The notes beneath the pieces are model-generated. The model saw only the letters and a list, made by a program, of their open reading frames with translations. It searched no databases and was not told the origin of the DNA. Positions 29,962 through 38,530 of a stretch of 64,000 bases of DNA are shown piece after piece. The stretch covers positions 1,575,501-1,639,500 of the forward strand of contig NZ_CP130831.1 of the NCBI RefSeq assembly GCF_030549525.1, written 5' to 3'. The number at the start of each line of letters is the position of its first letter. Position 1 is the stretch's first letter. The position numbers and the translations under genes are program-made. The DNA is from Stenotrophomonas sp. 704A1. Lineage in GTDB: Bacteria > Pseudomonadota > Gammaproteobacteria > Xanthomonadales > Xanthomonadaceae.

Positions 29962-31370
29962 ACGTCCAGCCCGTCCCGGACCTGCCCGAGTTCGCCACGT
30001 GGCTCAACGCCACGCCCTCCACCCTGACCGAACTGCGCGGTCGGCCGGTGGCATTGCTGTTCGTCAATGCCGCCTCGGCCTGGAGCGCGCAACGCCTGGC
30101 CGAGTTCGGCCAATGGCTGTCGCGTCACCCCGGCAAGCTGCAGCCCCTGGTGCTGCAGGTGCCGCGTTTCGACTTCGAGCGTGAGGCCGCTGCCGCGCTG
30201 AAACTGTTGCGCCGGCAGGGCTTGAGCATGCCGCTGCTGCTGGATGCGGACTGGGACGGGTGGCGCCGCTTCGGCGTGACCGCCTGGCCGACCCTGGTGC
30301 TGCTGGATGCGCAGGGGCGCGAGCAGCAGCGGCTGGTCGGCCTGGGCGCTGCCGGGGAGCTGGAACGGGCGTTGAACGCGCTCTGCGAAGGCACGCCGTC
30401 GGCCCCGGCGCGCGGTGGCAACGAACTGCACCCGGAGCCGCGGCAGGCGCTGCGCTTCCCTCTGGGGCTGGCGGTGAGCCAGGAGCGCCTGTACATCGCC
30501 GACAGTGGCCACCACCGCATCCTGGAATGCAGTCACGGCGGCCGCGTGCTGCGCCAGTTCGGCCTGGGCACCGCCGACTTCATGGATGGCACCCTCGCCG
30601 AAGCCGCGTTCCACCGGCCGCAGGCGCTGGCGCTGGAGCGCGAGGCGCTGTACGTCGCCGACACCGGCAACCATGCCGTGCGCCGGGTCAATCTGCTGAC
30701 CGGCCAGGTCGATACCCTGTGCGGCAATGGCCGGCCCGGTGCACCGGTCGAAGGGCCGCTGGCCCAGCCCCGGCAGGTATCGCTGGACCATCCGGTCGGC
30801 CTGGCCATCGCCGACAACCAGCTGCATATCGCCATGGCCGGTGACAACCGTATCTGGAGCTATCACCTCGGCCAGCGCAGCCTGCAGTGGCGCGCCGGCA
30901 GCGGTGCACTGGATGAGCGCGACGGCAGCGGCCACCTGGCGGCGTTCGCGCAGCCCACCTCGCTGGCCGTGGTACAGCAGGTGCTGTACGTGGCCGATGC
31001 GCTGGGCTCATCGATCCGCGCGCTGCAGCTGCGCGGCGATCTGGTGCAGACCCTGGTCGGGCAGGGGCCGTGGCGCTTCGGCGATGCCGATGGCCCGCGC
31101 GCGCAGGCCAGCCTGCAGTTCCCGCAGGCCATCGCGCTGAGCCCGGATGCGCCGTTGCTGTGGATTGCCGATGCCGGCAACGGTCGCCTGCGCACGCTGC
31201 GTCTGGGCGGGGGCGAGCTGACCACCCAGCCACTGCCGCGGCGGTTGCACGGTCCGGCCGGGCTGGCCGTCGGTGCCAGCGCGGTCTGGATCGCCGAGAC
31301 CGATGCCCACGCCGTACTGCGTTTCGACCCGGACAGCGGCGTACTCAGCGAAGTGCCGATCAGCGAATGA
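29958..31370 (+). CDS. Thioredoxin-like plus NHL-repeat protein (NHLRC2 type), redox cysteines lost
   Basis: 470 residues. The first ~150 residues form a thioredoxin-like fold, but the position of the CxxC motif reads SAWSAQ, so no catalytic cysteine remains; the cis-Pro strand (TAWPTLVLL) is kept. The rest is a six-bladed NHL/YVTN beta-propeller with recurring LYIADSGHHRI, LYVADTGNHAV, LWIADAGNGRL blades. This domain order is that of NHLRC2 proteins. No signal peptide, so it is probably cytoplasmic. It overlaps both neighbours and belongs to the lpx-uvrC run. Function unknown; possibly protein binding. Confidence 0.85.
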   Translation: MNVQPVPDLPEFATWLNATPSTLTELRGRPVALLFVNAASAWSAQRLAEFGQWLSRHPGKLQPLVLQVPRFDFEREAAAALKLLRRQGLSMPLLLDADWDGWRRFGVTAWPTLVLLDAQGREQQRLVGLGAAGELERALNALCEGTPSAPARGGNELHPEPRQALRFPLGLAVSQERLYIADSGHHRILECSHGGRVLRQFGLGTADFMDGTLAEAAFHRPQALALEREALYVADTGNHAVRRVNLLTGQVDTLCGNGRPGAPVEGPLAQPRQVSLDHPVGLAIADNQLHIAMAGDNRIWSYHLGQRSLQWRAGSGALDERDGSGHLAAFAQPTSLAVVQQVLYVADALGSSIRALQLRGDLVQTLVGQGPWRFGDADGPRAQASLQFPQAIALSPDAPLLWIADAGNGRLRTLRLGGGELTTQPLPRRLHGPAGLAVGASAVWIAETDAHAVLRFDPDSGVLSEVPISE

Positions 31371-33211
31371 CCGCAGTTCCCGTCCCGGCCTTCGATGGCA
31401 AGGCCTTCGCGGCCCAGTTGAGTACCGCGCCCGGGGTGTACCGCATGTACGCCGCCGATGACACCCTGCTGTATGTGGGCAAGGCGCGCGCGCTGCGCAA
31501 CCGGGTGGGCAGCTACTTCAATGGCAGCCCGAAGAACGCGCGCATCATGTCGATGCTGTCGCAGATCGTGCGCATGGACGTGACGGTCACCCGCTCCGAA
31601 GCCGAAGCGCTGCTGCTGGAAAACCAGCTGATCAAATCGCTGTCGCCGCGCTACAACGTGTCCCTGCGCGACGACAAGACCTATCCGCATGTGCTGCTGA
31701 CCCGCGAAGAATGGCCGCGGATCGCGCTGCACCGTGGGCCGCGTGCGATTCCTGGCCGCTACTTCGGGCCGTATCCAGGCGTCACTGCGGTACGCGAGAC
31801 GCTGAACCTGATGCACAAGCTGTTCAAGCTGCGCAGCTGCGAAGACAGCGTGTTCCGCAACCGTTCGCGGCCCTGCCTGCAGTACCAGATCGGTCGCTGC
31901 AGTGCGCCCTGCGTCGAGCTGGTGCCGCCGGCGGAGTATGCCGAATCGGTGCGCCGTGCCGCGCTGTTCCTGGAAGGCAAGAGCGACGAGCTGACCCGCG
32001 AGCTGGGCGAGCAGATGCAGGCTGCCAGCGAGGCACTGGAATTCGAGCAGGCGGCGCGCCTGCGCGACCTGATCACCTCGCTGCGCAGCATGCAGACCCG
32101 CCAGTACGTGGATGGGCGTGCCGCCGACCTGGATGTGCTGGCGGTGGCCATGCAGGGTTCGCAGGCCTGCGTGATGCTGCTGGCGTTCCGCGATGGCCGC
32201 AACCTGGGCACGCGCCCGTTCTATCCGCGCACCAATGGCGAGGAGAGTGCGGATGAAGTGCTGGCGGCATTCGTCTCGCAGTACTACATCGAATTCGAGC
32301 CGCCGCGCGAGATCCTGCTGGACCGCGAGATTCCCGACGCCGACCTGATCGGCTCGGCGCTGTCCGCCTCGGCCGAGCGCAAGGTACTGCTGAAATGGAA
32401 CGTGCGCGGCGAACGCGCAGGGTACGTCGAGCTGGCCAGCCGCAATGCCCAGTTGACCCTGGCCACCGAACTCAACAGCCGCAACGCACAGCACGCGCGC
32501 AGCGAAGCCCTGCGCGCGATGCTCGGGCTGGCCGAGCCGGTCAAGCGGGTGGAATGCTTCGATATCAGCCACACGATGGGCGAGGCCACGGTGGCCTCGT
32601 GCGTGGTGTTCGATGCTGCCGGCCCGGTGCGTGCGCAGTACCGCCGCTTCAACATCAGCGGCATCGAACCGGGCGATGACTACGCCGCCATGCGCCAGGC
32701 GATCGACCGCCGCTTCCGTCGTGCGGTGGAAGAGCAGGGTGTGCTGCCGGATGTGCTGCTGATCGACGGTGGCGCCGGCCAGCTGGCGCAGGCCCAGGCC
32801 GCGCTGGCCGACCTCGGCGTCGAGGGCGTGCTGCTGGTGGGCGTGGCCAAGGGCGTGGAGCGGCGTGCCGGCCACGAAGCGCTGGTGATGCCCGATGGTC
32901 GCGAGCTGCGCCCGGGCGCGGCCGACCCGGCACTGCAGTTCATCCAGCAGGTGCGCGACGAGGCGCACCGGTTCGCCATCACCGGCCACCGCGGGCGCCG
33001 GCAGAAGGCACGGATGACCAGCAAGCTGGAAGACATTCCAGGCATCGGCCCGCGCCGGCGTGCCAGCCTGCTCAAGCATTTCGGCGGCCTGGTCGGGCTG
33101 AAAGCCGCCGGTGAAGCGGAAATTGCCAAGGTGGAAGGCATCAATGACGCCCTCGCGGCACGCATCTACGCTAACCTGCACGGGTTGGCCACGCCCGATC
33201 CGGCCGAGTAG
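31367..33211 (+). CDS. uvrC: Excinuclease ABC subunit C
   Basis: 614 residues from ATG 31367, overlapping the previous stop. GIY-YIG nuclease domain at the N-terminus (PGVYRMY, LLYVGKA), UVR motif near residues 200-235 (LEFEQAARLRDLI), RNase H-like domain (ECFDISHTMGE; LLIDGGAGQL) and a tandem helix-hairpin-helix end (DIPGIGPRRRASLLKHFGG). It cuts on both sides of the lesion with UvrB. Confidence 0.97.
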   Translation: MTAVPVPAFDGKAFAAQLSTAPGVYRMYAADDTLLYVGKARALRNRVGSYFNGSPKNARIMSMLSQIVRMDVTVTRSEAEALLLENQLIKSLSPRYNVSLRDDKTYPHVLLTREEWPRIALHRGPRAIPGRYFGPYPGVTAVRETLNLMHKLFKLRSCEDSVFRNRSRPCLQYQIGRCSAPCVELVPPAEYAESVRRAALFLEGKSDELTRELGEQMQAASEALEFEQAARLRDLITSLRSMQTRQYVDGRAADLDVLAVAMQGSQACVMLLAFRDGRNLGTRPFYPRTNGEESADEVLAAFVSQYYIEFEPPREILLDREIPDADLIGSALSASAERKVLLKWNVRGERAGYVELASRNAQLTLATELNSRNAQHARSEALRAMLGLAEPVKRVECFDISHTMGEATVASCVVFDAAGPVRAQYRRFNISGIEPGDDYAAMRQAIDRRFRRAVEEQGVLPDVLLIDGGAGQLAQAQAALADLGVEGVLLVGVAKGVERRAGHEALVMPDGRELRPGAADPALQFIQQVRDEAHRFAITGHRGRRQKARMTSKLEDIPGIGPRRRASLLKHFGGLVGLKAAGEAEIAKVEGINDALAARIYANLHGLATPDPAE

Positions 33212-33228
33212 AGAGAGAAACCAGCAGC

Positions 33229-33855
33229 ATGACGTTGACCCTGCCCACCTGGCTGACCTTGTTGCGGATCGTGATGATCCCGGTGCTGGTGCTGGTGTTC
33301 TACCTGCCCTACACCTGGACCAATTTCGCGTCGGCGGCGATCTTCGGCCTGGCCGCGATCACCGACTGGCTCGACGGCTGGATCGCCCGCCGTTACCAGC
33401 TGGAATCGGCCTTTGGCGCTTTCCTCGATCCGGTTGCGGACAAGCTGATGGTGGCAGTGGCATTGTTCCTGATCGTGCAGGGCCACCCCACGCCGTGGAT
33501 GGCGTTCTGGGCGGCGGTGATCGTCGGCCGCGAGATCGCGGTGTCGGCGCTGCGCGAGTGGATGGCCGAGCTGGGCCAGCGCGCCAAGGTGCGGGTGGCG
33601 ATGATCGGCAAGGTGAAAACCACCGCGCAGATGGTCGCGTTGTTGTGCCTGCTGTATTCGGTGGCGCCGAACGTGCCGGTGGAGGACATCTGGATGGGCC
33701 CGCCGGTGTTCCATATCGGCGACTGGACCCTGGCCATCGCCGCGGTGCTGACCCTGTGGTCGGGCCTGCAGTATCTGCATGCCGCCTGGCCGAGCCTGCG
33801 CGCAGACGAGCGTGCCGCACGCGAGCGTTCGCGGCAGAAGAAGCTGGGCAACTGA
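33229..33855 (+). CDS. pgsA: CDP-diacylglycerol-glycerol-3-phosphate 3-phosphatidyltransferase
   Basis: 208 residues with about five membrane helices and the CDP-alcohol phosphatidyltransferase signature D-x2-DG-x2-AR-x8-G-x3-D-x3-D (DWLDGWIARR...FLDPVADK). It makes phosphatidylglycerophosphate. The uvrC-pgsA order is widespread in gammaproteobacteria, and tRNA-Gly commonly follows pgsA. Confidence 0.95.
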   Translation: MTLTLPTWLTLLRIVMIPVLVLVFYLPYTWTNFASAAIFGLAAITDWLDGWIARRYQLESAFGAFLDPVADKLMVAVALFLIVQGHPTPWMAFWAAVIVGREIAVSALREWMAELGQRAKVRVAMIGKVKTTAQMVALLCLLYSVAPNVPVEDIWMGPPVFHIGDWTLAIAAVLTLWSGLQYLHAAWPSLRADERAARERSRQKKLGN

Positions 33856-33882
33856 GAACCGGGGGCGGCCTGAAAAAACCGC

Positions 33883-33910
33883 TTGACGTCATTCCTGGAA
33901 CAGGTAGAAT
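33883..33910 (+). promoter_or_regulatory. Promoter of tRNA-Gly copy 1
   Basis: TTGACG (33883-33888) and TAGAAT (33905-33910) with a 16-base spacer. Confidence 0.75.
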
Positions 33911-33922
33911 TTCGCCTCCCAA

Positions 33923-33998
<76 letters not shown>

Positions 33999-34010
33999 GA
34001 TTCAAGAAAA

Positions 34011-34034
34011 ACGCTCCCGCAAGGGAGCGTTTTT
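34011..34034 (+). terminator. Terminator after tRNA-Gly copy 1
   Basis: ACGCTCCC (34011-34018) with GGGAGCGT (34023-34030), loop GCAA, then T-run. Confidence 0.9.
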
Positions 34035-34060
34035 CGTATGCGTGGACGTTTCCACGACGA

Positions 34061-34621
34061 TCAATCATCGTCCTGCGCCGACGACCGCGAGCGCATGCCG
34101 GTGATGCGCGCTTCCTCGCGCGCCACCTGACGATCGGCAAACCAGTCCTGCACATCGCCTTCGAAGCTCGCCGGGCGCCCTTTGCCCTGCACGCCCTCGG
34201 CGATCGACGCCAGGCTGGAACGCGCCAGTTCTTCGCGCATGGCCTTCTGCGCATTGAGCATCACCGCGTGGATACCGCACACGCCACGGTTGGCCCATCG
34301 CGGCGGACTGCCGTCGAACAGCGCACAGCGCCCGCGGATTTCCTGGCAATCGAACAGCGCCTTCTGCCCCTCCACGGCATCGACCACATCCAACACGCTG
34401 ATGTCCTCGGGCGCACGCGCCAACTGGTAACCGCCGCGGATGCCGCCGGTGGACTCGACGATTCCCGCCTTCTCCAGTTTCGGAAAAATCTTCGCCATGA
34501 AGGCGGCCGGCACCCCCTGCAGTTCGGCCAGGTCTCGACTGCTGGGTCGCTGCTCCAGCGGCGGGAGCAACCAGAGCAGGCAGTGCAGGGCGTACTCGAC
34601 GCCCGTTCCGATGTGGGCCAT
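34061..34621 (-). CDS. Rrf2-family transcriptional regulator
   Basis: 186 residues from ATG 34621 (an upstream in-frame extension to 34678 runs through the promoter and is rejected). Winged-helix N-terminus with SSRDLAELQGVPAAFMAKIFPKL and IRGGYQL, standard for Rrf2. Cys92, Cys99 and Cys115 (C-x6-C-x15-C) could hold an Fe-S cluster or act as a redox sensor, though the spacing differs from IscR and NsrR. It is divergent from the flavoprotein gene at 34906, and both promoter regions carry the same ATAACGCGGACT word. It probably represses itself and the flavoprotein. Confidence 0.88.
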   Translation of the reverse strand: MAHIGTGVEYALHCLLWLLPPLEQRPSSRDLAELQGVPAAFMAKIFPKLEKAGIVESTGGIRGGYQLARAPEDISVLDVVDAVEGQKALFDCQEIRGRCALFDGSPPRWANRGVCGIHAVMLNAQKAMREELARSSLASIAEGVQGKGRPASFEGDVQDWFADRQVAREEARITGMRSRSSAQDDD

Positions 34622-34640
34622 GGGACCGGTCCAGAAAAAT

Positions 34641-34652
34641 ATAACGCGGACT
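34641..34652 (-). promoter_or_regulatory. Putative Rrf2 operator in its own promoter
   Basis: ATAACGCGGACT lies 20 bases upstream of the regulator start and recurs at 34789-34800. On the minus strand it runs into a TATATT that could serve as the -10 box, so binding would block the promoter. Confidence 0.55.
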
Positions 34653-34788
34653 ATAGGGGCCTGAGTTACCGGCCGCAAGCCGCCTGCGCGTCGCGCAGGG
34701 CCTTGATTTCATTGGCGTTGTGGTGGTCATGCGGCTGCGGGGCAGGGCTGCTGGCCTGCACGCCGGCGCCCTGTTGCGCTTGCACCGT

Positions 34789-34817
34789 ATAACGCGGACT
34801 CATATGATCCGCGTTAT
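34789..34817 (+). promoter_or_regulatory. Perfect inverted repeat upstream of the flavoprotein, putative Rrf2 operator
   Basis: ATAACGCGGA (34789-34798) and TCCGCGTTAT (34808-34817) form a perfect 10-bp inverted repeat around nine bases that contain the palindrome TCATATGA. The left arm matches the word in the Rrf2 promoter. It lies about 90 bases before the flavoprotein start. Confidence 0.65.
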
Positions 34818-34905
34818 GTGCTGCGCAGGCGCAGCACATCACCCCGCCCATGGCGCCCGCGCACCAGGGCGCCTGAGCCCCCCGATTCCCATAAGGATTT
34901 CTTCC

Positions 34906-36117
34906 GTGTCCCAACGCATTCTTGTCATCGGCGCCGGCTTTGCCGGCATGTGGAGCGCGCTCGCCGCCGCCCGTCTTCTCGACCAGGCCGCGCGCCGTGA
35001 CGTGGAGATCGTGCTGGTCGCGCCGGCGCCGGAGCTGCATGTCCGCCCACGCCTGTACGAAAAGGGGCCGGAGCGCATGAAAGCGCCGCTGCAGGCCATC
35101 TTCGATGCGGTCGGCGTGCGCTATCTCGCCGGGCGCGTCGAACACATCGACGTCGCCAGCCGGCAGGTACAGGTGGCCGGCACCGGCGCCGATGCCGCAG
35201 TGCAGACGCTGCACTACGATCGCCTGGTGCTGGCGGCCGGCAGCCGCCTGAACTGCCCGCCGATTCCCGGCCTGCAGCAGCACGCGTTCAATGTCGACCA
35301 GATCGCCGATGCAGCGCGCCTGCAGGCGCATGTGGAAGCGCTTGCCGCCCGCCCGCAGAGTGCTGCCCGCAATACGGTGGTGATCGCAGGCGCAGGCTTC
35401 ACCGGCATCGAAACCGCAGCGGAGATGCCGGCGCGCCTGCGCGAGGTGCTCGGTGCCGATGCGGCGGTGAACGTCATCATGGTCGAGCGTGCCGATGCGC
35501 TGGGCCCGGACCTGGGAGAGGGGCCGCGCCCGCTCATCACCCAGGCCCTGACCGAACTCGGTGTGTCCTGGCGCCTGGGCTCCGGCGTAGCCCGCGTGGA
35601 CGCCGACGGTGTGACGCTGGACAACGGCGAACGCATCGAAGCGGCTACCGTCGTCTGGACTGCAGGCGCGCGCGCCAGTGCCTTGGCTGCACAGATTCCC
35701 GGCCAGCACGATGCCGTCGGTCGGCTGTATGTGGACCGTACCCTCAAGGCGAAGGGGGTGGACGCGGTGTTCGCCACCGGTGACTGCGCACATGCCGCGA
35801 CCGATGACGAGGGCAACGTGGCGATGATGTCCTGCCAGCACGCGATGAACCTGGGACGCTCCGCCGGGCATAACGCTGCCGCTGACCTGATCGGGGAATC
35901 GATGATTCCGTACGCGCAGCCCAAGTACGTGACATGCCTGGATCTGGGGCCGTGGGGCGCCGTCTACACCGAAGGCTGGGATCGCCAGGTGGTGCTGTCC
36001 GGTGCCGAGGCCAAGGCGCTCAAGACCCGCATCAACACCGAATGGATCTATCCGCCCACCGGTGAGCGCGCGGAGATCCTGGCCTCGGCTGATCCCCTTC
36101 GGATTGTGGTTGCCTGA
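34906..36117 (+). CDS. Type II NADH dehydrogenase-like FAD/NAD(P) oxidoreductase
   Basis: 403 residues from GTG 34906, chosen because AAGGA lies eight bases upstream and the FAD motif starts at residue 7 (VIGAGFAGMWSA). A second Rossmann motif (VVIAGAGFTGIETAAE) binds NAD(P)H, and VFATGDCAHA is the second FAD-binding signature. Family members (NDH-2) pass electrons from NADH to quinone without pumping protons. Its promoter carries a perfect repeat that matches the Rrf2 promoter motif, which suggests redox or stress control. The electron acceptor is not certain. Confidence 0.88.
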   Translation: MSQRILVIGAGFAGMWSALAAARLLDQAARRDVEIVLVAPAPELHVRPRLYEKGPERMKAPLQAIFDAVGVRYLAGRVEHIDVASRQVQVAGTGADAAVQTLHYDRLVLAAGSRLNCPPIPGLQQHAFNVDQIADAARLQAHVEALAARPQSAARNTVVIAGAGFTGIETAAEMPARLREVLGADAAVNVIMVERADALGPDLGEGPRPLITQALTELGVSWRLGSGVARVDADGVTLDNGERIEAATVVWTAGARASALAAQIPGQHDAVGRLYVDRTLKAKGVDAVFATGDCAHAATDDEGNVAMMSCQHAMNLGRSAGHNAAADLIGESMIPYAQPKYVTCLDLGPWGAVYTEGWDRQVVLSGAEAKALKTRINTEWIYPPTGERAEILASADPLRIVVA

Positions 36118-36287
36118 CAGCACGCGGCGAAACCCGCAGCAGTGCCGGAACGGCGCTGTTGCTGGAGCCCACTCAATGCGGTGCCGGTCCCCGGCACCGA
36201 CGGCTTCATCCCCACTTCACCGCCACCCCATCGACCCGCCACGCGAGGGTTTGAAGCTGCATTACCGATCCGCCAAGGTGTGCCGCG

Positions 36288-37394
36288 ATGCCTCATCCAC
36301 CCTCCGCCTACGAGCACGACGTGGTCATCGTCGGCGCCAGCTTCGCCGGTGCCGCCTGCGCGCTGGCGGCCGCCCAGTACGGCCTGCGCGTCTGCGTGCT
36401 CGAACGCAAGGCCGACCCCGGCGAGCGCCTGCACACCACCGGCATCGTGGTGAAGGAGGCGATGGAGCAGACCTGGCTGGGGCGCATGCCTGAACATCTC
36501 GTGCAACGCGTCGCGAACGTGCGCCTGTATGCGCCGAACCTGCGCAGCGTGCTGCTGGCCGCCCCTGGCTATTACTTCCTCACCACCGATACGCCGAACC
36601 TGATGCGCTGGCTGGCCAGCGAACTGCGCGCGAACGGTGTCGACCTTCGCCTGCAGCAGTCGTTCACCGATGCCCATCGCAGGGGTGATGGCTGGCAGGT
36701 GGAAGGAACAGGGCGATGCGCCTATCTGGTCGGGGCCGACGGTGCGCGTTCGCGCGTGGCGCAGCGCACCGGCCTGGGCCAGGTGCGCGACACCCTTTAT
36801 GGCGTCGAGCGCGAGTTCAATGGCCTGCAGTTGCCACAGGGGGATGCGCTGCACTGCTTCGTCAGCAAGCGTTATGCACCGGGCTACATCGGGTGGGTCG
36901 CGCAGAATCCTACGGGTGTGCAGGTCGGGCTCGCCCTGCGCCATGATCCGATGCAGGCGCGGGTGCCGGACATCGATGGCTTCATCGCGCATGTGCGCGA
37001 CGTCGTCGGCATCGCACCGTCCTTGCAGCCGTCGTCCACCCGCGCCGGGCTGGTGCCCTGCGGCCTGCCGGATGGCCCGATCACCGGCCACCGCCTGGTC
37101 CTGACAGGGGATGCGGCCGGCATCGTCTCACCACTGTCCGCCGGAGGCATCCATTCCTCGTGGCGGCATGGCTGGGCGGTCGGCGAGGCGATTGCCCGCC
37201 ATCTGCGCGGCCGAGGACCGGACACCGAACGGGTGGCGCGGCAGGCCGCCCCGGCCTTCCACGGCAAGCGCCTGCTGCGCTGGGCGATGGATCAACTGCA
37301 GGCCGATTGGCCGCTCAATGCGCTGGTGCACACGGCCGCCACGCGGCGCATCGCCGAGCAGATCTACTTCCACCGCCGCGGCGTGCGCGCGTGA
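36288..37394 (+). CDS. FAD-dependent oxidoreductase, geranylgeranyl reductase-like
   Basis: 368 residues. N-terminal dinucleotide motif (VVIVGASFAGAACALAAAQYG), and a second FAD motif with GDAAGIVSPLSAGGI, typical of the GGR/PHBH superfamily. The YxWxFP-type motif of true GGRs is replaced around YAPGYIGWVAQ. The 170 bases between it and the preceding NADH dehydrogenase-like gene contain no clear terminator, so co-transcription is possible. Substrate unknown; quinone or lipid reduction or hydroxylation are options. Confidence 0.78.
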   Translation: MPHPPSAYEHDVVIVGASFAGAACALAAAQYGLRVCVLERKADPGERLHTTGIVVKEAMEQTWLGRMPEHLVQRVANVRLYAPNLRSVLLAAPGYYFLTTDTPNLMRWLASELRANGVDLRLQQSFTDAHRRGDGWQVEGTGRCAYLVGADGARSRVAQRTGLGQVRDTLYGVEREFNGLQLPQGDALHCFVSKRYAPGYIGWVAQNPTGVQVGLALRHDPMQARVPDIDGFIAHVRDVVGIAPSLQPSSTRAGLVPCGLPDGPITGHRLVLTGDAAGIVSPLSAGGIHSSWRHGWAVGEAIARHLRGRGPDTERVARQAAPAFHGKRLLRWAMDQLQADWPLNALVHTAATRRIAEQIYFHRRGVRA

Positions 37395-37448
37395 GAGCGC
37401 CGGGTCGGGCAGCTGAACGCTGCCCCGCCGGGCGGGTGAAAAATCCGG

Positions 37449-37477
37449 TTGACGCCGTGCAGCAATATCGACACAAT
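37449..37477 (+). promoter_or_regulatory. Promoter of tRNA-Gly copy 2
   Basis: TTGACG (37449-37454) and CACAAT (37472-37477), 17-base spacer. The following ~30 bases are near-identical to those before copy 3. Confidence 0.7.
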
Positions 37478-37509
37478 GGCGCTCCTTCGACGCAGGTCGG
37501 ACGGAATCT

Positions 37510-37585
<76 letters not shown>

Positions 37586-37587
37586 GA

Positions 37588-38055
37588 TCAGGAAGAACGC
37601 TCCCGCAAGGGGGCGTTTTTCGTTTGCGTTTCCGCACGGCTGCGAAGCGCCTGCCAGAGGGTGATCGACGACACCGTCCACAGGGCCAGGAACAGGCTCA
37701 GATCCAGCAGCAGCAACCACAGCAGGTGCGTGCCGTAGACCGGCGATTGATGCATCGCGCCCATCGCCATCGGTAGCGACCACGCCATCAGCAGCCCGAA
37801 AGCAATCAACAGGCGCAGCCAGAGCCGGCGCCATCGCCAGGGGCGCACGATCCAGGTGACAGCAGCGATTTCGACCGTGCTCACAAGGGCAAAGACCGCA
37901 ACCGCGCCGATGGGATAGGGCTGCACGTCGCCGGGTTCGCGCCAGCGCTGCATCCAGTAGTCGGTCTGCGTGCCGGCATGAATCAGCGCGGCCATCACCG
38001 CCAGCCAGATCACGGCTGCCGCCAGGCAGTACCCGCGGATGCTGCGATCACTCAT
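37588..38055 (-). CDS. Putative integral membrane protein
   Basis: 155 residues from ATG 38055. Four hydrophobic helices (about 8-28, 46-66, 80-100, 112-135 by eye) with Trp/Arg at the ends. No domain recognised. It lies between two tRNA-Gly genes and its last codons run through the terminator hairpin of tRNA-Gly copy 2, so the C-terminal end (KNAPLRERSS) is encoded by that hairpin. Its presence between the duplicated tRNA units suggests it came with the duplication. Moderately sure it is real. Confidence 0.6.
   Translation of the reverse strand: MSDRSIRGYCLAAAVIWLAVMAALIHAGTQTDYWMQRWREPGDVQPYPIGAVAVFALVSTVEIAAVTWIVRPWRWRRLWLRLLIAFGLLMAWSLPMAMGAMHQSPVYGTHLLWLLLLDLSLFLALWTVSSITLWQALRSRAETQTKNAPLRERSS
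37597..37620 (+). terminator. Terminator after tRNA-Gly copy 2
   Basis: ACGCTCCC (37597-37604) pairs with GGGGGCGT (37609-37616) with one wobble, then five T. Confidence 0.85.
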
Positions 38056-38169
38056 GCGTCGGGCTCCTTGCGTGCTGCGGGCGGTGGTGTGCGTGGCGAA
38101 GCGCATGCTGGCGGTGATCGGGGCAGGGTACCGAGCGCTCAGGGCCCGGATCGCGCTGCGTGAAGACTG

Positions 38170-38198
38170 TTGACGGCGTGAAGGAATTTGGACACAAT
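38170..38198 (+). promoter_or_regulatory. Promoter of tRNA-Gly copy 3
   Basis: TTGACG (38170-38175) and CACAAT (38193-38198), 17-base spacer. Confidence 0.7.
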
Positions 38199-38228
38199 AG
38201 CGCTCCTTCGACGCAGGTCGGGGAATCT

Positions 38229-38304
<76 letters not shown>

Positions 38305-38346
38305 GATAGTGATCTACAGACTTCTACTGACGTCTGTAAGTCGTTG

Positions 38347-38372
38347 AAAAGAGGGGCTTTGGCCCCTTTTTT
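38347..38372 (+). terminator. Terminator at the left end of the element
   Basis: AAAAGAGGGGC pairs with GCCCCTTTTTT around a short TTTG loop, ending in six T (GGGGC at 38353-38357, GCCCC at 38362-38366). Confidence 0.85.
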
Positions 38373-38503
38373 CATTCCAGCGAGCGCCACGGAAATCCAC
38401 CCACAGCTACCGTTTTTGAGTGACCAATTGAGGCACAAGAATACGGTTGGGACGGCTACCGGATAGTTGCTGGGGCTGAGCGGGAACCATGACGAGCATT
38501 AGG

Positions 38504-38521
38504 CCTAAGTCATAACTTAGG
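38504..38521 (+). promoter_or_regulatory. Perfect inverted repeat overlapping the integrase ribosome binding site
   Basis: CCTAAGT (38504-38510) and ACTTAGG (38515-38521) around CATA. The right arm contains the first bases of the AGGAG ribosome site (38519-38523) of the integrase gene. As DNA it could be an operator; as RNA it could hide the ribosome site. Confidence 0.5.
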
Positions 38522-38530
38522 AGCCTCGAA

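Noticed and set aside
38315..38338. Inverted repeat TACAGAC / GTCTGTA right after the tRNA
   Set aside because: It could be an integrase or excisionase arm site, but a single short repeat with a 10-base gap is too weak to annotate.
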